Notes: generated by a model not told the origin, from the letters alone. Positions 31,583 through 40,887 are shown, counted from the stretch's first letter. The stretch is 64,000 nucleotides of DNA from Planctomycetota bacterium (GCA_020851795.1 JADZCA010000011.1:25456-89455), one strand, 5' to 3'. Numbers and translations: made by a program.

Positions 31583-34102
31583 TCAGCGCACCACGAGGTT
31601 GACGAGCCGCTTGGCGACGACGATCTCCTTGACGATCGTCTTGCCCTCGAGGTGACGGCGCACGTTCTCGACGGCCTTGGCGGCCGCGACGGCCTCGGCG
31701 TCGGTCGCCGCGGCGGGCACCGTGACGTCGCCGCGGACCTTGCCGTTGACCTGCACCGCGAGCGTGACGGTGTCGTCGACGAGGGCGGCGGGGTCGGCGA
31801 CCGGCCAGGACGTCGTGCAGACGAGGTCCTCGTGCCCGAGCCGCGCCCACATCTCCTCGGCGATGTGCGGGGCGAGCGGGGCGAGCAGGCGCACGAAGGT
31901 CTCCGCGGCGTCGCGCGGGAGCGGCGCGGCGGCTTGCAGCTCGTTGAGCAGCACCATCAGCTTGCTGATGGCCGTGTTGAAGCCGAACGCCTCGAGGTCG
32001 CGCGTCACGCCGTCCACCGCGCGGTGCACCGCCTTGCGCAGCGTCCCCGTCGCCGGCGCGTCGGTGAGCGCGACCGCGCCGTCCTCGGGTCCGACGACCG
32101 TCCGCCACGCGCGCAGCAGGAAGCGCCACGGGCCCTCGAGGCTCGAGTCGGTCCACTCCTTGTCCGCGTCGGGCGGGCCGATGAACAGCACCGCGAGCCG
32201 CACCGCGTCGCCCGACGTGCGCGCCACCGCCTCGTCGATGCCGATGCCGTTCTTCTTCGACTTCGACATCCGCTCGAGGCTCACGGTCAACGGCCGTCCG
32301 TCGGCGCGCAGGCGCGGCGTCGGCCCGGAGGTGTCCACGTCGGCGGCGGGGTGGGGGCGGCCGTCGGCGTCGCGCCACGTCTTGGCGACGACGACGCCCT
32401 GGTTGTAGAGGCGCTGGAAGGGCTCCTTGTGCGAGACGAGCCCGAGGTCGAAGAGCACCTTCTGCCAGAAGCGGGCGTAGAGGAGGTGGCCCACCGAGTG
32501 CTCGGTGCCGCCCACGTACACGTCCACCGGCATCCACGCGCGCTCCTTCTCGCGGTCGCAGAAGGAGCCCGTGTTGGTCGGGTCGATGTAGCGGAGCCAG
32601 TACCACGAGGACCCGGCCGAGCCGGGCATCGTGTTCGTCTCGCGGCGCGCGGGCGACCCGTCGCGCGGGTCCACGGTCTCGACCCACTCCGGGATGCCGC
32701 CCAGCGGGCTCTCGCCCGTGCCCGTGGGCTCGTAGCGCGCGACCTCGGGCAGCGTCACCGGGAGCGCGGCGTCGGGGACCGGGACCGTGCGCCCGTCGGC
32801 GCGGTGCAGGACCGGGATCGGCTCGCCCCAGTAGCGCTGGCGCGAGAAGAGCCAGTCGCGCAGCTTGTAGCGCACCGCGCGCCGGCCGGCGCCGCGGGCC
32901 TCGAGCCACTCGGTCATGCGGCGCTTGGCGGCGGCGACGTCGAGGCCGTCGAGGAAGCCGCTCGCGACCAGCGTCCCGTCGCCCTCGTGCGCGGCGACCG
33001 CGACGTCGCCGCCGGAGATCACCTCGACGACGGGCAGCGAGAAGCGCCGCGCGAAGGCCCAGTCGCGGGCGTCGTGGCCGGGCACGGCCATGATCGCGCC
33101 CGTGCCGTAGCCGGCCAGCACGTAGTCGGCGACCCAGACGGGGACGCGGCCGCCCGTGGCGGGGTTGACCGCGTACGCGCCGGTGAAGACGCCGGTCTTC
33201 TCCTTCTCGTCGGCCGCGAGGCGCTCGCGTTCGCTCTTGCGCGCGGCCGCGGCGACGTAGGCCTCGACCTCCGCGCGGCGGTCCGCCGTCGTGATGCGCG
33301 ACACCAGCGCGTGCTCGGGCGCGAGGACGCAGAAGGTCGAGCCGAACAGCGTGTCCGGGCGCGTCGTGAACACCTCGAACGAGCCGCCTCCCTCGACGCG
33401 GAAGACGACCTCGGCTCCCTCGCTGCGCCCGATCCACTCGCGCTGCATGCGCTTGACGAACTCGGGCCAGTCCACCGTGTCGAGGTCCTCGAGCAGGCGG
33501 TCGGCGTAGGCCGTGATGCGGAGCATCCACTGGCGCATCGGCACGCGCACGACGGGGTGCCCGCCGCGCTCGCTGCGGCCGTCGATGACCTCCTCGTTGG
33601 CGAGCACCGTGCCCAGCGCGGGGCACCAGTTGACCGGCATCTCCGCCTCGTAGGCGAGGCCCTTCTCGAGGAGCCGCAGGAAGATCCACTGCGTCCAGCG
33701 GTAGTACGACGGGTCGGTGGTGTCGATCTCGCGCGACCAGTCGTAGGAGCAGCCGATGTAGCGCAGCTGGGCCTTGAAGTTGTCCACGTTGCGCCGGACC
33801 GCCTCGCGCGGGTGGACGCCGTGGGTGATCGCGTACTGCTCGGCGGGGAGCCCGAAGGCGTCCCACCCCATCGGGTGCAGCACCTGGAACCCGCGCATCC
33901 GGGCGTAGCGCGCGACGACGTCGGAGATCGAGTAGACCGCCGCGTGCCCGATGTGGAGCCCCGACCCCGACGGGTAGGGGAACATCACGAGGACGTACTT
34001 CTTGGGCCGCGGGTCGCCGTCGCGGACGGCGAAGGCCCCGGACTCCTCCCAGCGCCGTTGCCAGCGGGGCTCGATCTCGGTGGGCTCGTAGCGGGGGCTC
34101 AT
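31583..34102 (-). CDS. leuS: Leucyl-tRNA synthetase
   Basis: This 839-residue class I synthetase charges tRNA-Leu. It shows the HIGH motif (SGLHIGHAAVYSISD), the KMSKS loop as ERMSKSKKNG, the CP1 editing domain with EVFTTRPDTLFGSTF and a GYGTGAIMAVPGHDARDW editing-site motif, YKLRDWLFSRQRYWGEPIP and a C-terminal VNGKVRGDV segment. The size and order are those of bacterial LeuRS. The ATG at 34102 follows GAAGGAAG about eight bases upstream, while a TAGGAT lies about 45 bases upstream, so this gene has a leader. It converges on the PTS gene across 170 bases. Confidence 0.97.
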   Translation of the reverse strand: MSPRYEPTEIEPRWQRRWEESGAFAVRDGDPRPKKYVLVMFPYPSGSGLHIGHAAVYSISDVVARYARMRGFQVLHPMGWDAFGLPAEQYAITHGVHPREAVRRNVDNFKAQLRYIGCSYDWSREIDTTDPSYYRWTQWIFLRLLEKGLAYEAEMPVNWCPALGTVLANEEVIDGRSERGGHPVVRVPMRQWMLRITAYADRLLEDLDTVDWPEFVKRMQREWIGRSEGAEVVFRVEGGGSFEVFTTRPDTLFGSTFCVLAPEHALVSRITTADRRAEVEAYVAAAARKSERERLAADEKEKTGVFTGAYAVNPATGGRVPVWVADYVLAGYGTGAIMAVPGHDARDWAFARRFSLPVVEVISGGDVAVAAHEGDGTLVASGFLDGLDVAAAKRRMTEWLEARGAGRRAVRYKLRDWLFSRQRYWGEPIPVLHRADGRTVPVPDAALPVTLPEVARYEPTGTGESPLGGIPEWVETVDPRDGSPARRETNTMPGSAGSSWYWLRYIDPTNTGSFCDREKERAWMPVDVYVGGTEHSVGHLLYARFWQKVLFDLGLVSHKEPFQRLYNQGVVVAKTWRDADGRPHPAADVDTSGPTPRLRADGRPLTVSLERMSKSKKNGIGIDEAVARTSGDAVRLAVLFIGPPDADKEWTDSSLEGPWRFLLRAWRTVVGPEDGAVALTDAPATGTLRKAVHRAVDGVTRDLEAFGFNTAISKLMVLLNELQAAAPLPRDAAETFVRLLAPLAPHIAEEMWARLGHEDLVCTTSWPVADPAALVDDTVTLAVQVNGKVRGDVTVPAAATDAEAVAAAKAVENVRRHLEGKTIVKEIVVAKRLVNLVVR

Positions 34103-34248
34103 CGTGCGCTTCCTTCGCGTCGGGGACGCCGGGGGGCGGGGACGGATCCTACGCGGCGTCGGCGGCGAGACCACCGGCGCGTCGGGCGCGGGGCGTCCCC
34201 CGTTGGTCGCGCGCGGTGCGCCTCCTACACTGGGCCGCCGGTCGCCGC

Positions 34249-35007
34249 GTGGACCTCTCCCTCGTCATCCCCTGCTTCAACGAGCGCGCCCGCGTGGACG
34301 CGTTCCTCGGCGCCGCGACGGCGTACCTCGACGGCCTCGTGGGCGCCCGGGGCGAGGTGGTCGTCGTCGACGACGGGAGCGCCGACGGGACCGTGGAGGC
34401 CGTGCAGGCGTGGGCGGCCCGACGGACCGACGTCCGCCTCGTCGCCCTGCCGCAGAACCGGGGGAAGGGCGCCGCCGTGCGGGCGGGCGTGCTCGAGGCG
34501 CGCGGCGACGTCGTGGTCTTCCTCGACGCCGACCTCGCCGTCCCCGTGGACCACGTGGACCGCGTGCTCCCGGCGCTGCGCAACGGCGTGGACGTCGCGG
34601 TCGGGTGCCGCCACGTCGCGGGGGCGCGCGTCGAGCGGGCGCAGTCACCGCTGCGGCGCGCGCTCGGGCGCGGCTACCTCGCGCTCGCCCGCGGCCTGCT
34701 CGGCATCCCCGTCGCCGACGTCACCTGCGGGTTCAAGGGCTTCAAGCGGCGCGTCGCGCTCGACCTGTTCTCGGCGGCGCGCTGCCGGCGGTGGGGCTTC
34801 GACGCGGAGGTGCTCCACCTCGCGGCCCGCGCCGGCTACGAGGTGCGCGAGGTCCCGGTGACGTGGCGCGACGGCGAGGGCTCGCGCGTGCGGCTGCCCG
34901 CCGACGTGCTGCGGAGCCTGAAGGAGCTGCTCGCGGTGCTCTGGCGATCGTCGCGCGGCGCCTACGGCGACGTCGGTCGCCGCGTGGACGACCGTGCCGG
35001 GCGTTGA
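34249..35007 (+). CDS. GT2 family glycosyltransferase (Dpm1/polyprenyl-phosphate type)
   Basis: This 252-residue GT-A enzyme has LSLVIPCFNERARV, VVDDGSADGT, LPQNRGKGAAVRAG and the DXD-like FLDADLAVP. Later come VTCGFKGFKRR and WGFDAEVL, as in dolichyl-phosphate mannose and glucose synthases. It likely transfers a sugar from a nucleotide donor to polyprenyl phosphate on the inner side of the membrane. That product would suit the ArnT-like transferase two genes downstream. I chose the GTG at 34249; an in-frame GTG at 34216 would add 11 residues. TACACT at 34226 is a possible -10 box. The 3' end overlaps the next gene by 14 bases. Confidence 0.85.
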   Translation: MDLSLVIPCFNERARVDAFLGAATAYLDGLVGARGEVVVVDDGSADGTVEAVQAWAARRTDVRLVALPQNRGKGAAVRAGVLEARGDVVVFLDADLAVPVDHVDRVLPALRNGVDVAVGCRHVAGARVERAQSPLRRALGRGYLALARGLLGIPVADVTCGFKGFKRRVALDLFSAARCRRWGFDAEVLHLAARAGYEVREVPVTWRDGEGSRVRLPADVLRSLKELLAVLWRSSRGAYGDVGRRVDDRAGR

Positions 35008-36733
35008 ACGGCCGGTCGCCGGCCTCGTGCTCGGGATCGTGGACGGCCTCCACGACGCCGGCGCGGCGCTCGTGCGCGACGGTCGCCTCGTCGCGGCCGC
35101 CAACGAGGAGCGCTTCACGCGCCGCAAGCTGCAGGGCGGCATGCCCGCGCGCAGCGTGGCCGCCGTGCTCGCGGCGGCGGGCGCGACGCCGGGCGACGTG
35201 GACGTCGTCGCGGTCGGGGGCGTCGCGACCCCCACGGTGGGCACGCGCCTGTTCCGCCCCGCGCAGGCGTGGTTCGCGCCCTCGCTGGGGATCTGCTTCG
35301 ACCGCCCTTGGCACCCCGTGGACCGCCTCGGCGACCTCCTGCGCTACCGCCTGCGCCTCTCCCGCGCGCGGCCGCAGGCGCGGGCGGGCCGCGTCGAGGC
35401 GGCGCTCGCGCCGGTGGCGGTGCGGCGCGGCCTGCCGCGCGGGCTGCGCGCCGTGCCCGTCCGCTTCGTGGACCACCACGTCGCGCACGCCGAGAGCGCG
35501 TGGCGCACCGCGGGGCCCGGCCGCTGGCTGGTGGTGACCTGCGACGCGCACGGCGACGGGCGCAGCCTCACGGTGTCGGTGGGCGAGGGCGGCGCGCTCG
35601 TCCCCGTGCGCGACTACGGCGTGGACGCGTCGCTGGGCGCGTTCTACAGCCTCGTCACGAAGCGCCTCGGGTTCGTGCCGGGCCGCGACGAGGGCAAGGT
35701 GCTCGGGCTCGCGGCCTCGGGCGACCCCGCGCGCGTCCCGGTGGCGTTCCCGTTCCGCTGGGAGGGCGAGCGGCTCGCCTACGCCGGCCGGTGGGGGCTG
35801 CGCGCGCGGGAGACGCTCGCCGCGCTCGACGGGGTCGCGCGCGAGGACGTCGCCGCGTGGGTGCAGCGGGGCGCCGAGTCGATCCTGCTCGCGGGCGCCG
35901 CGCGGTGGCTCGAGGAGACGCGCTGCGACCGCCTCGCGCTCGCCGGCGGCGTGTTCGCCAACGTGCTGCTCAACGGCCGCCTCGGCGCGCTCCCCGGCGT
36001 CCGCGCCGTGCACGTCTTCCCGCACATGGGCGACGGGGGCCTCGCGGCGGGGGCGGCGCTGCACGTCGCGGGCGCGGTCCCCGCGCCGCTCGCGCACGCC
36101 TACCTCGGGCCCACGCTGCGGCCGGGCGACTGCGAGGTCGCGGCGCGGGGCTCCGGCTTCGACGTGACGCGGCCCGCCGACCCCGACGCCGTGCTCGCCG
36201 AGCGTCTCGTCGGCGGGGCGCCGGTGGTGCGCTGCGTCGGCGCGATGGAGTTCGGCCCGCGCGCGCTCGGCCACCGCTCGATCCTCGCCCCCGCCGACCG
36301 CCCGGAGGCGTCGGCGGCGCTCAACGCCGCGCTGCGGCGCGACGACTTCATGCCGTTCGCGCCGATCCTGCGCGCCGAGGAGGCGGAGGCGTCGTTCCCC
36401 GGGCTCGCGCCGCTCGCGGCCTCCGCGCGCTTCATGACCGTCGCCCTGCCGGCGACCGAGGCGTTCCGACGCGCCTGCCCCGCCGCGGTGCACGTGGACG
36501 GCACGGCGCGGCCGCAGGTCGTCCATGCGCACGAGGCGCCCGACCTGCACGGGTTGCTCTCCGCCTACCATGCACGGACCGGCCGCCCCGCCCTCGTGAA
36601 CACCTCCTTCAACATGCACCAGGAGCCCATCGTCGCGTCGGCGCGCGACGCCGTGCGGTCGTTCCGGGCGAGCGGGCTGCCGACGATGCGGCTCGGGCCG
36701 CTGGTGCTCGAGCGGCGGGCGGCGGCGCGGTGA
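34994..36733 (+). CDS. NodU/CmcH-family carbamoyltransferase
   Basis: This 579-residue enzyme has the two-domain layout of O-carbamoyltransferases such as TobZ and NodU. The N-terminal Kae1-like ATPase part shows GIVDGLHDAGAALVRDG, AANEERFTRRKLQGG and VDHHVAHAESAW with its metal histidines, plus CDAHGDG. The C-terminal YrdC-like part shows GAMEFGPRALGHRSILA, RRDDFMPFAPI and NTSFNMHQEPIV. It transfers a carbamoyl group from carbamoyl phosphate via ATP to a hydroxyl, in antibiotics or glycolipids. Sitting between a polyprenyl-phosphate glycosyltransferase and an ArnT-like transferase, a surface glycan acceptor is the simplest inference. The GTG start overlaps the GT2 gene. Confidence 0.87.
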   Translation: MPGVERPVAGLVLGIVDGLHDAGAALVRDGRLVAAANEERFTRRKLQGGMPARSVAAVLAAAGATPGDVDVVAVGGVATPTVGTRLFRPAQAWFAPSLGICFDRPWHPVDRLGDLLRYRLRLSRARPQARAGRVEAALAPVAVRRGLPRGLRAVPVRFVDHHVAHAESAWRTAGPGRWLVVTCDAHGDGRSLTVSVGEGGALVPVRDYGVDASLGAFYSLVTKRLGFVPGRDEGKVLGLAASGDPARVPVAFPFRWEGERLAYAGRWGLRARETLAALDGVAREDVAAWVQRGAESILLAGAARWLEETRCDRLALAGGVFANVLLNGRLGALPGVRAVHVFPHMGDGGLAAGAALHVAGAVPAPLAHAYLGPTLRPGDCEVAARGSGFDVTRPADPDAVLAERLVGGAPVVRCVGAMEFGPRALGHRSILAPADRPEASAALNAALRRDDFMPFAPILRAEEAEASFPGLAPLAASARFMTVALPATEAFRRACPAAVHVDGTARPQVVHAHEAPDLHGLLSAYHARTGRPALVNTSFNMHQEPIVASARDAVRSFRASGLPTMRLGPLVLERRAAAR

Positions 36734-38586
36734 CGCCCCTCGCGCCCGGGCGGGAGCCGTCGCGGGCCCTCGTCGCGACCCTGCTCGTGCTCGCCTGCGT
36801 GCCGTACCTCCTCGGGCTCGGCGAGCCGCCGCTGTGGGACGCCAACGAGCCGCTCTACGCCGAGCCGCCGCGCGAGGTGCTCGAGACGGGCGAGTGGCTC
36901 GTGCCCACGTGGAACTACGTCCCGTGGAAGGTGCGGCCGCCGCTGGCGACCTGGGTGACCGTCCCCTTCTACGCCGCGTTCGGGGTGTCGCCGTTCTCCG
37001 CGCGCCTCCCGATGGCGCTCGCGGCGGTGGCGACGCTGCTCGCGACCTGCTCGCTCGGCACGGCGCTCGGCGGGCGGCGCACCGGGCTCTTCGCCGCGCT
37101 CGTGCTCGCCTCGACGGCGCGCTACTGGCTCTTCTCCCGCCAGCTCGCCGGCGACGTCTACCTCGCCGCCGCGGTGGTGGGTGCGTTCGCGCTCGCCGCG
37201 CCCGTGCTGCGGGGGCCGGCGGGCGCGCACCGACGACGCCTGCTCGCCGCCCACGCCCTCGTCGCCGTCGGCGTCCTGCTCAAGGGGCCGGTGATCCTCG
37301 CGCTCTACGCCGTGCCGCTGGCGCTCGCCGCGCGGCTCGCGCGGCCGCGCGTGCCGTTCCGGTCGCTGCGGCCGGTCGCGCTCGGCGTGCTCACGCTGCT
37401 GCTGGCCGCGCCGTGGTTCGTGCACATGGCGTGGGTCCACGAGGACTACCTGCGCATCTTCTTCGGCCACCACCACGTGCGGCGGGCGGTCTCCGACGAC
37501 GTCGGGGCGCGCCCTGCGTGGTTCCTGCTGCAGGCGCTCGCCGGGGACGGCCAGCCGTGGGTGCTCCTGCTCCCGTTCGCGGCGTGGGCCCCGTTCGCGT
37601 CGCGGGCCGCGCGCGTCGCGGTCGCGCCGCGGTCGGCGTCGGCGCTCGACCGCCTGCGGGCCGCCTGCGTCGGCGCCGCGCGCACCTGGCGCGCGCGGCG
37701 GGAGGCCGGGCGCGGGCGGGCGCGCGACCCCCTCGCGGTGCTCGCGTGGGCGGCGGCGCTGTTCCCGCTCGTGCTGTTCAGCATCCCGTTCGGCAAGCGC
37801 AACGTGTACCTGCTGCCCGCCTACCCGATGATGGCCGTGGCGATCGCGCCGTTCGTGGCGCAGGCCTTCGACGGCCTCCACCCGCGGCTCGTGCGCGGCG
37901 TCGCCGTGCTGGCGGCGCTCGCGTCGGCGGCGGGCGTCGCGATGCTCGTGGCGGCGCGCGGGAACGCGCCCGACGACGTCGTGGGGGCGACGACGCCTTG
38001 GCTCGTCGGCTGCGTCGTCGCCGTCGTCGTGTTCACGGGGGCCGCGGCGCGCGCGTCGGGGCGCACGCTGACGACGGCGCTCGTCGTGCTGCCGCTGTGG
38101 GCGGTGACGGTGGCGGCGTTCCTCTTCCCGGCGCTCGCGCGGTACCGCCCGGTGCCGCGGCTCGCCCGCACGCTGGTCGCGCAGGCGCGGCCGGGCGACG
38201 CCGCCGTGGTCTACGGCGTCTCGGTGCACAGCCTGATGTTCTACGCCGAGCGGCGCACGACGGTCGCGCGCAACCCGGCGGAGCTCCTCGCGGCGATCCC
38301 GCCCGGCGGCCGCGCGCTCGTCCTCGGGCAGGACGACGAGGTGGCGGCGCTCGTCGCCGTGCCGCGCGCGCGCCTCGTGCGCTCGGCGGGCGACCCGCGC
38401 CTGCCCGCGCTCGAGGTGACGTGGGAGAAGACCTTGCCGGTGCGCGTCACCGAGCTCGACCGCGCGCCGTACCTCCTGCTGCAGTTCTCGCGCAACGTCC
38501 TCGGCCGCGACCGCAGCGTGCGCGACCTCGTGCTGGTGGCCGTCGAGCGCGACGACGCGGGCGGCCCTCGCGCCGGGCCCCGCTGA
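36730..38586 (+). CDS. ArnT/PMT-like membrane glycosyltransferase
   Basis: This 618-residue GT-C enzyme has about ten to twelve membrane segments. The first periplasmic loop carries WDANEPLYAEPPREVLETGEWLVPTWNYVPWKVRPPLATW, the acidic loop and Y-x-KPP-like motif typical of ArnT and related dolichol-phosphate-sugar transferases. FGKRNVYLLPAYP matches the KR-YLLP motif. Such enzymes move a sugar from polyprenyl phosphate to lipid A or another acceptor outside the inner membrane. The GT2 enzyme upstream could make the donor. GTGA overlap with the carbamoyltransferase stop argues for co-translation. The C-terminal soluble domain (about 480-618) is of unknown role. Confidence 0.85.
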   Translation: MTPLAPGREPSRALVATLLVLACVPYLLGLGEPPLWDANEPLYAEPPREVLETGEWLVPTWNYVPWKVRPPLATWVTVPFYAAFGVSPFSARLPMALAAVATLLATCSLGTALGGRRTGLFAALVLASTARYWLFSRQLAGDVYLAAAVVGAFALAAPVLRGPAGAHRRRLLAAHALVAVGVLLKGPVILALYAVPLALAARLARPRVPFRSLRPVALGVLTLLLAAPWFVHMAWVHEDYLRIFFGHHHVRRAVSDDVGARPAWFLLQALAGDGQPWVLLLPFAAWAPFASRAARVAVAPRSASALDRLRAACVGAARTWRARREAGRGRARDPLAVLAWAAALFPLVLFSIPFGKRNVYLLPAYPMMAVAIAPFVAQAFDGLHPRLVRGVAVLAALASAAGVAMLVAARGNAPDDVVGATTPWLVGCVVAVVVFTGAAARASGRTLTTALVVLPLWAVTVAAFLFPALARYRPVPRLARTLVAQARPGDAAVVYGVSVHSLMFYAERRTTVARNPAELLAAIPPGGRALVLGQDDEVAALVAVPRARLVRSAGDPRLPALEVTWEKTLPVRVTELDRAPYLLLQFSRNVLGRDRSVRDLVLVAVERDDAGGPRAGPR

Positions 38587-38645
38587 GCCCCGCCGTGGGC
38601 TCGCCCTTCCCGGAATCGCGCCGGTCCCGTAGCGTTTCCCCGTCG

Positions 38646-39104
38646 ATGAACGCCCCGCCCGACCCCGCCCGCCGCCGCCGCGACCTCGCCGTCGGCCTCG
38701 TCCTCCTCGCCGCCGCCGTGGCGGTCGGCGCGTTCGTCTGGACGCGGACCCCGCGCGTGGACGCCCGCGAGCGCCCCGCGTGGGCCACGCTGCGGGGCAC
38801 GATCGACCTGCGCGCGGCCAAGGCGGGCTCGCTGCGCGTCAAGACCGACGGCCCCGTGACGCTCGACGTCGAACTCGACGGGCCGGCGGGCCTGCGCGTG
38901 GCCTTCGGGCCGCCGGGCCCGGTCGAGTCCGACCCCGGGGGCGCGGTGGACCCGGCGGGCGCGGTGACCTGGACCCACGAGGGCGGGCGCCGCACGCGGC
39001 CGCTGCGCGTCGCGTCGTCGGCGGTGAACGTGCTCCGCGTGGAGACCGACGCCGCGCCGGGCCCGCAGGTCGCCGTCGAGGTGCGCGAGGCGGCGTTCCG
39101 CTGA
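38646..39104 (+). CDS. Small membrane-anchored hypothetical protein
   Basis: This 152-residue protein is not recognised. An Arg-rich N-terminus precedes one hydrophobic helix (about 16-32, VGLVLLAAAVAVGAFVW), so it is probably anchored with its body outside the cytoplasm. The body is short strands rich in Val, Gly and Pro (SLRVKTDGPVTLDVELDG, NVLRVETDAAPGPQVAVEV), which suggests a small beta-sandwich. TAGCGT lies ten bases before the ATG. It stands between the ArnT-like gene and the metallo-beta-lactamase gene in the same direction. Confidence 0.6.
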   Translation: MNAPPDPARRRRDLAVGLVLLAAAVAVGAFVWTRTPRVDARERPAWATLRGTIDLRAAKAGSLRVKTDGPVTLDVELDGPAGLRVAFGPPGPVESDPGGAVDPAGAVTWTHEGGRRTRPLRVASSAVNVLRVETDAAPGPQVAVEVREAAFR

Positions 39105-39150
39105 CCGCGGCGGCGGTGGCGTCCCTCCCCGGTGGCAGGATCCCTGCGCC

Positions 39151-40197
39151 GTGGGCAAGCCCGTCGTCCCGCTCGACGTCCACCCGATCCTCCACCCGAC
39201 CGGCGCACGCACCTACGTCGTCGTCGAGCCGGACTCCCGCGAGGCCGCGGTCGTGGACCCGGTGCTCGACGACCTCGGCGAGGTGCTCAAGGCGCTGTCG
39301 GCCGCGAAGGCGACGGTGCGCTGGATCGTGGACACGCACTGGCACGCCGACCACCTCTCGGGCGCGGTGCTGCTGCGCGAGCGGACCGGCGCCGACGTCG
39401 TGATGGCGGCGTCGGCCGGCGCCGCGTTCGTCACGCGGCCGGTCGGCGAGGGCGACGCGCTCCCGTTGGGCGAGCAGGCGCTGCGGGTGCGCGCGGCGCC
39501 CGGGCTCGCGCCCGAGGCGATCGTGCTGCAGGGGCCGGGCGTGCTCTTCACCGGCGACACGCTGCTGGTCGGGACGATCGGCGTGCGCGACGCGCCCGGC
39601 GACGACGGCGCCGCGCTCTACGACACGATGCAGCGCCTCTTCGAGCCGCTGCCCGACGACACGGTCGTCCACCCGGGCCACGACGACATGGGCCGGTGGA
39701 AAACCACGATCAAGGCCGAGAAGCGCGGCAACCGCTGGCTGCGCGAGAAGGATCGCGAGACGTTCCTCGCGCGCTGGGCCTCCGACCCGCGCCCGCTCGC
39801 CAAGACGGCGAAGGACCTGCTCGCGGCCAACCGCGAGGGCCCCAAGGCCGCCACGGCCGACCTCGCGCCGGTGGCGACGGTCGGTCAGCCGGCCAAGGGC
39901 GCGGGGCCCGTGGTGGCGCCGCAGGGGATGGGCGGCTCGCAGGGCGGGATGGCGGCGGCGCGACCGCCGGGCGTCGCGTCCGAGAGCGTCGCGTCGGTGT
40001 TCGTGGTGTTCGGCCTCGCCTGCGTCGTCGGCTGCGCGCTCGGCTTCCTCGTGCACCCGCTCGCGCACCTCGTCGCCGGCGTCGCGGGCGCGATCGCGGT
40101 CGGCGTCGGGCTCGCCAGCGCGGCGCGCCGTCCGAAGCGCGCGGCGGGGGGCGGGCTCTTCTACACGGGTCCGCAGCGGCGGTCGCCGCTCCGGTAG
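39151..40197 (+). CDS. Metallo-beta-lactamase-fold protein with C-terminal membrane hairpin
   Basis: This 348-residue protein begins with an MBL domain of persulfide-dioxygenase/glyoxalase II type. It contains WIVDTHWHADHLSGA (zinc motif HXHXDH, about 62-74), LFTGDTLLVG and VHPGHDDMG. A Lys/Ala linker follows, and the last 60 residues contain two hydrophobic helices (VFVVFGLACVVGCALGFLV and LVAGVAGAIAVGVGLAS). The membrane tail is unusual for this soluble family and would hold the domain on the inner membrane. The ETHE1-like rhodanese partner is not seen. The GTG start has CAGGAT nine bases upstream. Confidence 0.75.
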   Translation: MGKPVVPLDVHPILHPTGARTYVVVEPDSREAAVVDPVLDDLGEVLKALSAAKATVRWIVDTHWHADHLSGAVLLRERTGADVVMAASAGAAFVTRPVGEGDALPLGEQALRVRAAPGLAPEAIVLQGPGVLFTGDTLLVGTIGVRDAPGDDGAALYDTMQRLFEPLPDDTVVHPGHDDMGRWKTTIKAEKRGNRWLREKDRETFLARWASDPRPLAKTAKDLLAANREGPKAATADLAPVATVGQPAKGAGPVVAPQGMGGSQGGMAAARPPGVASESVASVFVVFGLACVVGCALGFLVHPLAHLVAGVAGAIAVGVGLASAARRPKRAAGGGLFYTGPQRRSPLR

Positions 40198-40221
40198 CGG
40201 AATCCCGCGGCGGGATTCCGC
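40197..40221. repeat. Perfect 12-bp palindrome at the MBL gene stop
   Basis: GCGGAATCCCGC, one central base, then its exact complement. The first base is the last base of the stop codon. A similar palindrome with different arms lies at the other end of this convergent junction (40861-40887). Confidence 0.85.
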
Positions 40222-40860
40222 TCAGGGGCGGCGCGCGCGACGACCGCCCCCGCCGGCCTGTACCGCGCGGCGCGCGCGACGGACGTCGCACGGGGACGCC
40301 GCGGTCCGCGTCGCGCCCCGTGTGCATCGGGCAGGGCGCCGTCGGGCAGGGTTCGAGGTACCGCGGAGGCGACGCGCGGCGATCGGGAGAGGCCGCGGCA
40401 GGGGAAAGGGGGCGGAAGGGACCGAGAAGAGTTGAACGGAGCGCGGATGGGGCGTGGACTTGGACCGAGGCCCGGAGCCGGACCCGAACCGAGTCCCGGA
40501 TCCGGGCCCGGACCCGGAGCCGGACCCGATCGGAGATCGGATCCGTCCACGTCGGAGGGGACGCACTCCGTCGCCGCACCGAGGAGCGCGAACGTGGAAC
40601 GTCACGTCACGTCACGGAACGGAACGGAACGGCTTCGGCCACGTCGCGCGCCGATGCCGTCCTCGTCGCACTCCCTCTGCTCCGTTCAACTCCTCTCTGC
40701 TTCCGCCCTTCAACCTCTGCCCTTTGGAACGCGGCCCGGTACGCGCCCGGCCGTTCGGGGCCTCGCGGCGCGACCCCGGTCGCGGGATTGGGGGCGGCGG
40801 TCGTCGCGCGCGAGGGGCGCACGATGGGCTCGTCCGCCGTGCGCCGCGCGCGAGGGATCG
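40222..40860. other. Gene-less convergent junction with decayed inverted repeat
   Basis: I see no credible gene in this stretch. It contains a 14-base inverted repeat (GAGTTGAACGGAGC at 40429-40442 and its complement at 40679-40692), and TTCCGCCC pairing continues outward. Pentanucleotide repeats follow in the middle: GTCAC three times at 40601 and GGAAC three times at 40616. CGGATCCG occurs twice near the centre. GCGCGCGACGACCG near the left end has its complement near the right end. The whole stretch looks like a large, degraded palindrome between two converging stops. Confidence 0.55.
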
Positions 40861-40887
40861 AGGCGGACCCCGCTGCGGGGTCCGCCT
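40861..40887. terminator. Perfect 13-bp palindrome overlapping the alpha-toroid gene stop
   Basis: AGGCGGACCCCGC, one central T, then its exact complement. It includes the first bases of the minus-strand stop codon (40886-40888). There is no T-tract, so termination is inferred. Confidence 0.7.

Noticed and set aside
40432..40860. Open frames in the 40198-40885 junction
   Set aside because: They are Arg/Pro/Ser-rich, run into the neighbouring gene on the opposite strand, and have no ribosome site or recognisable motif.
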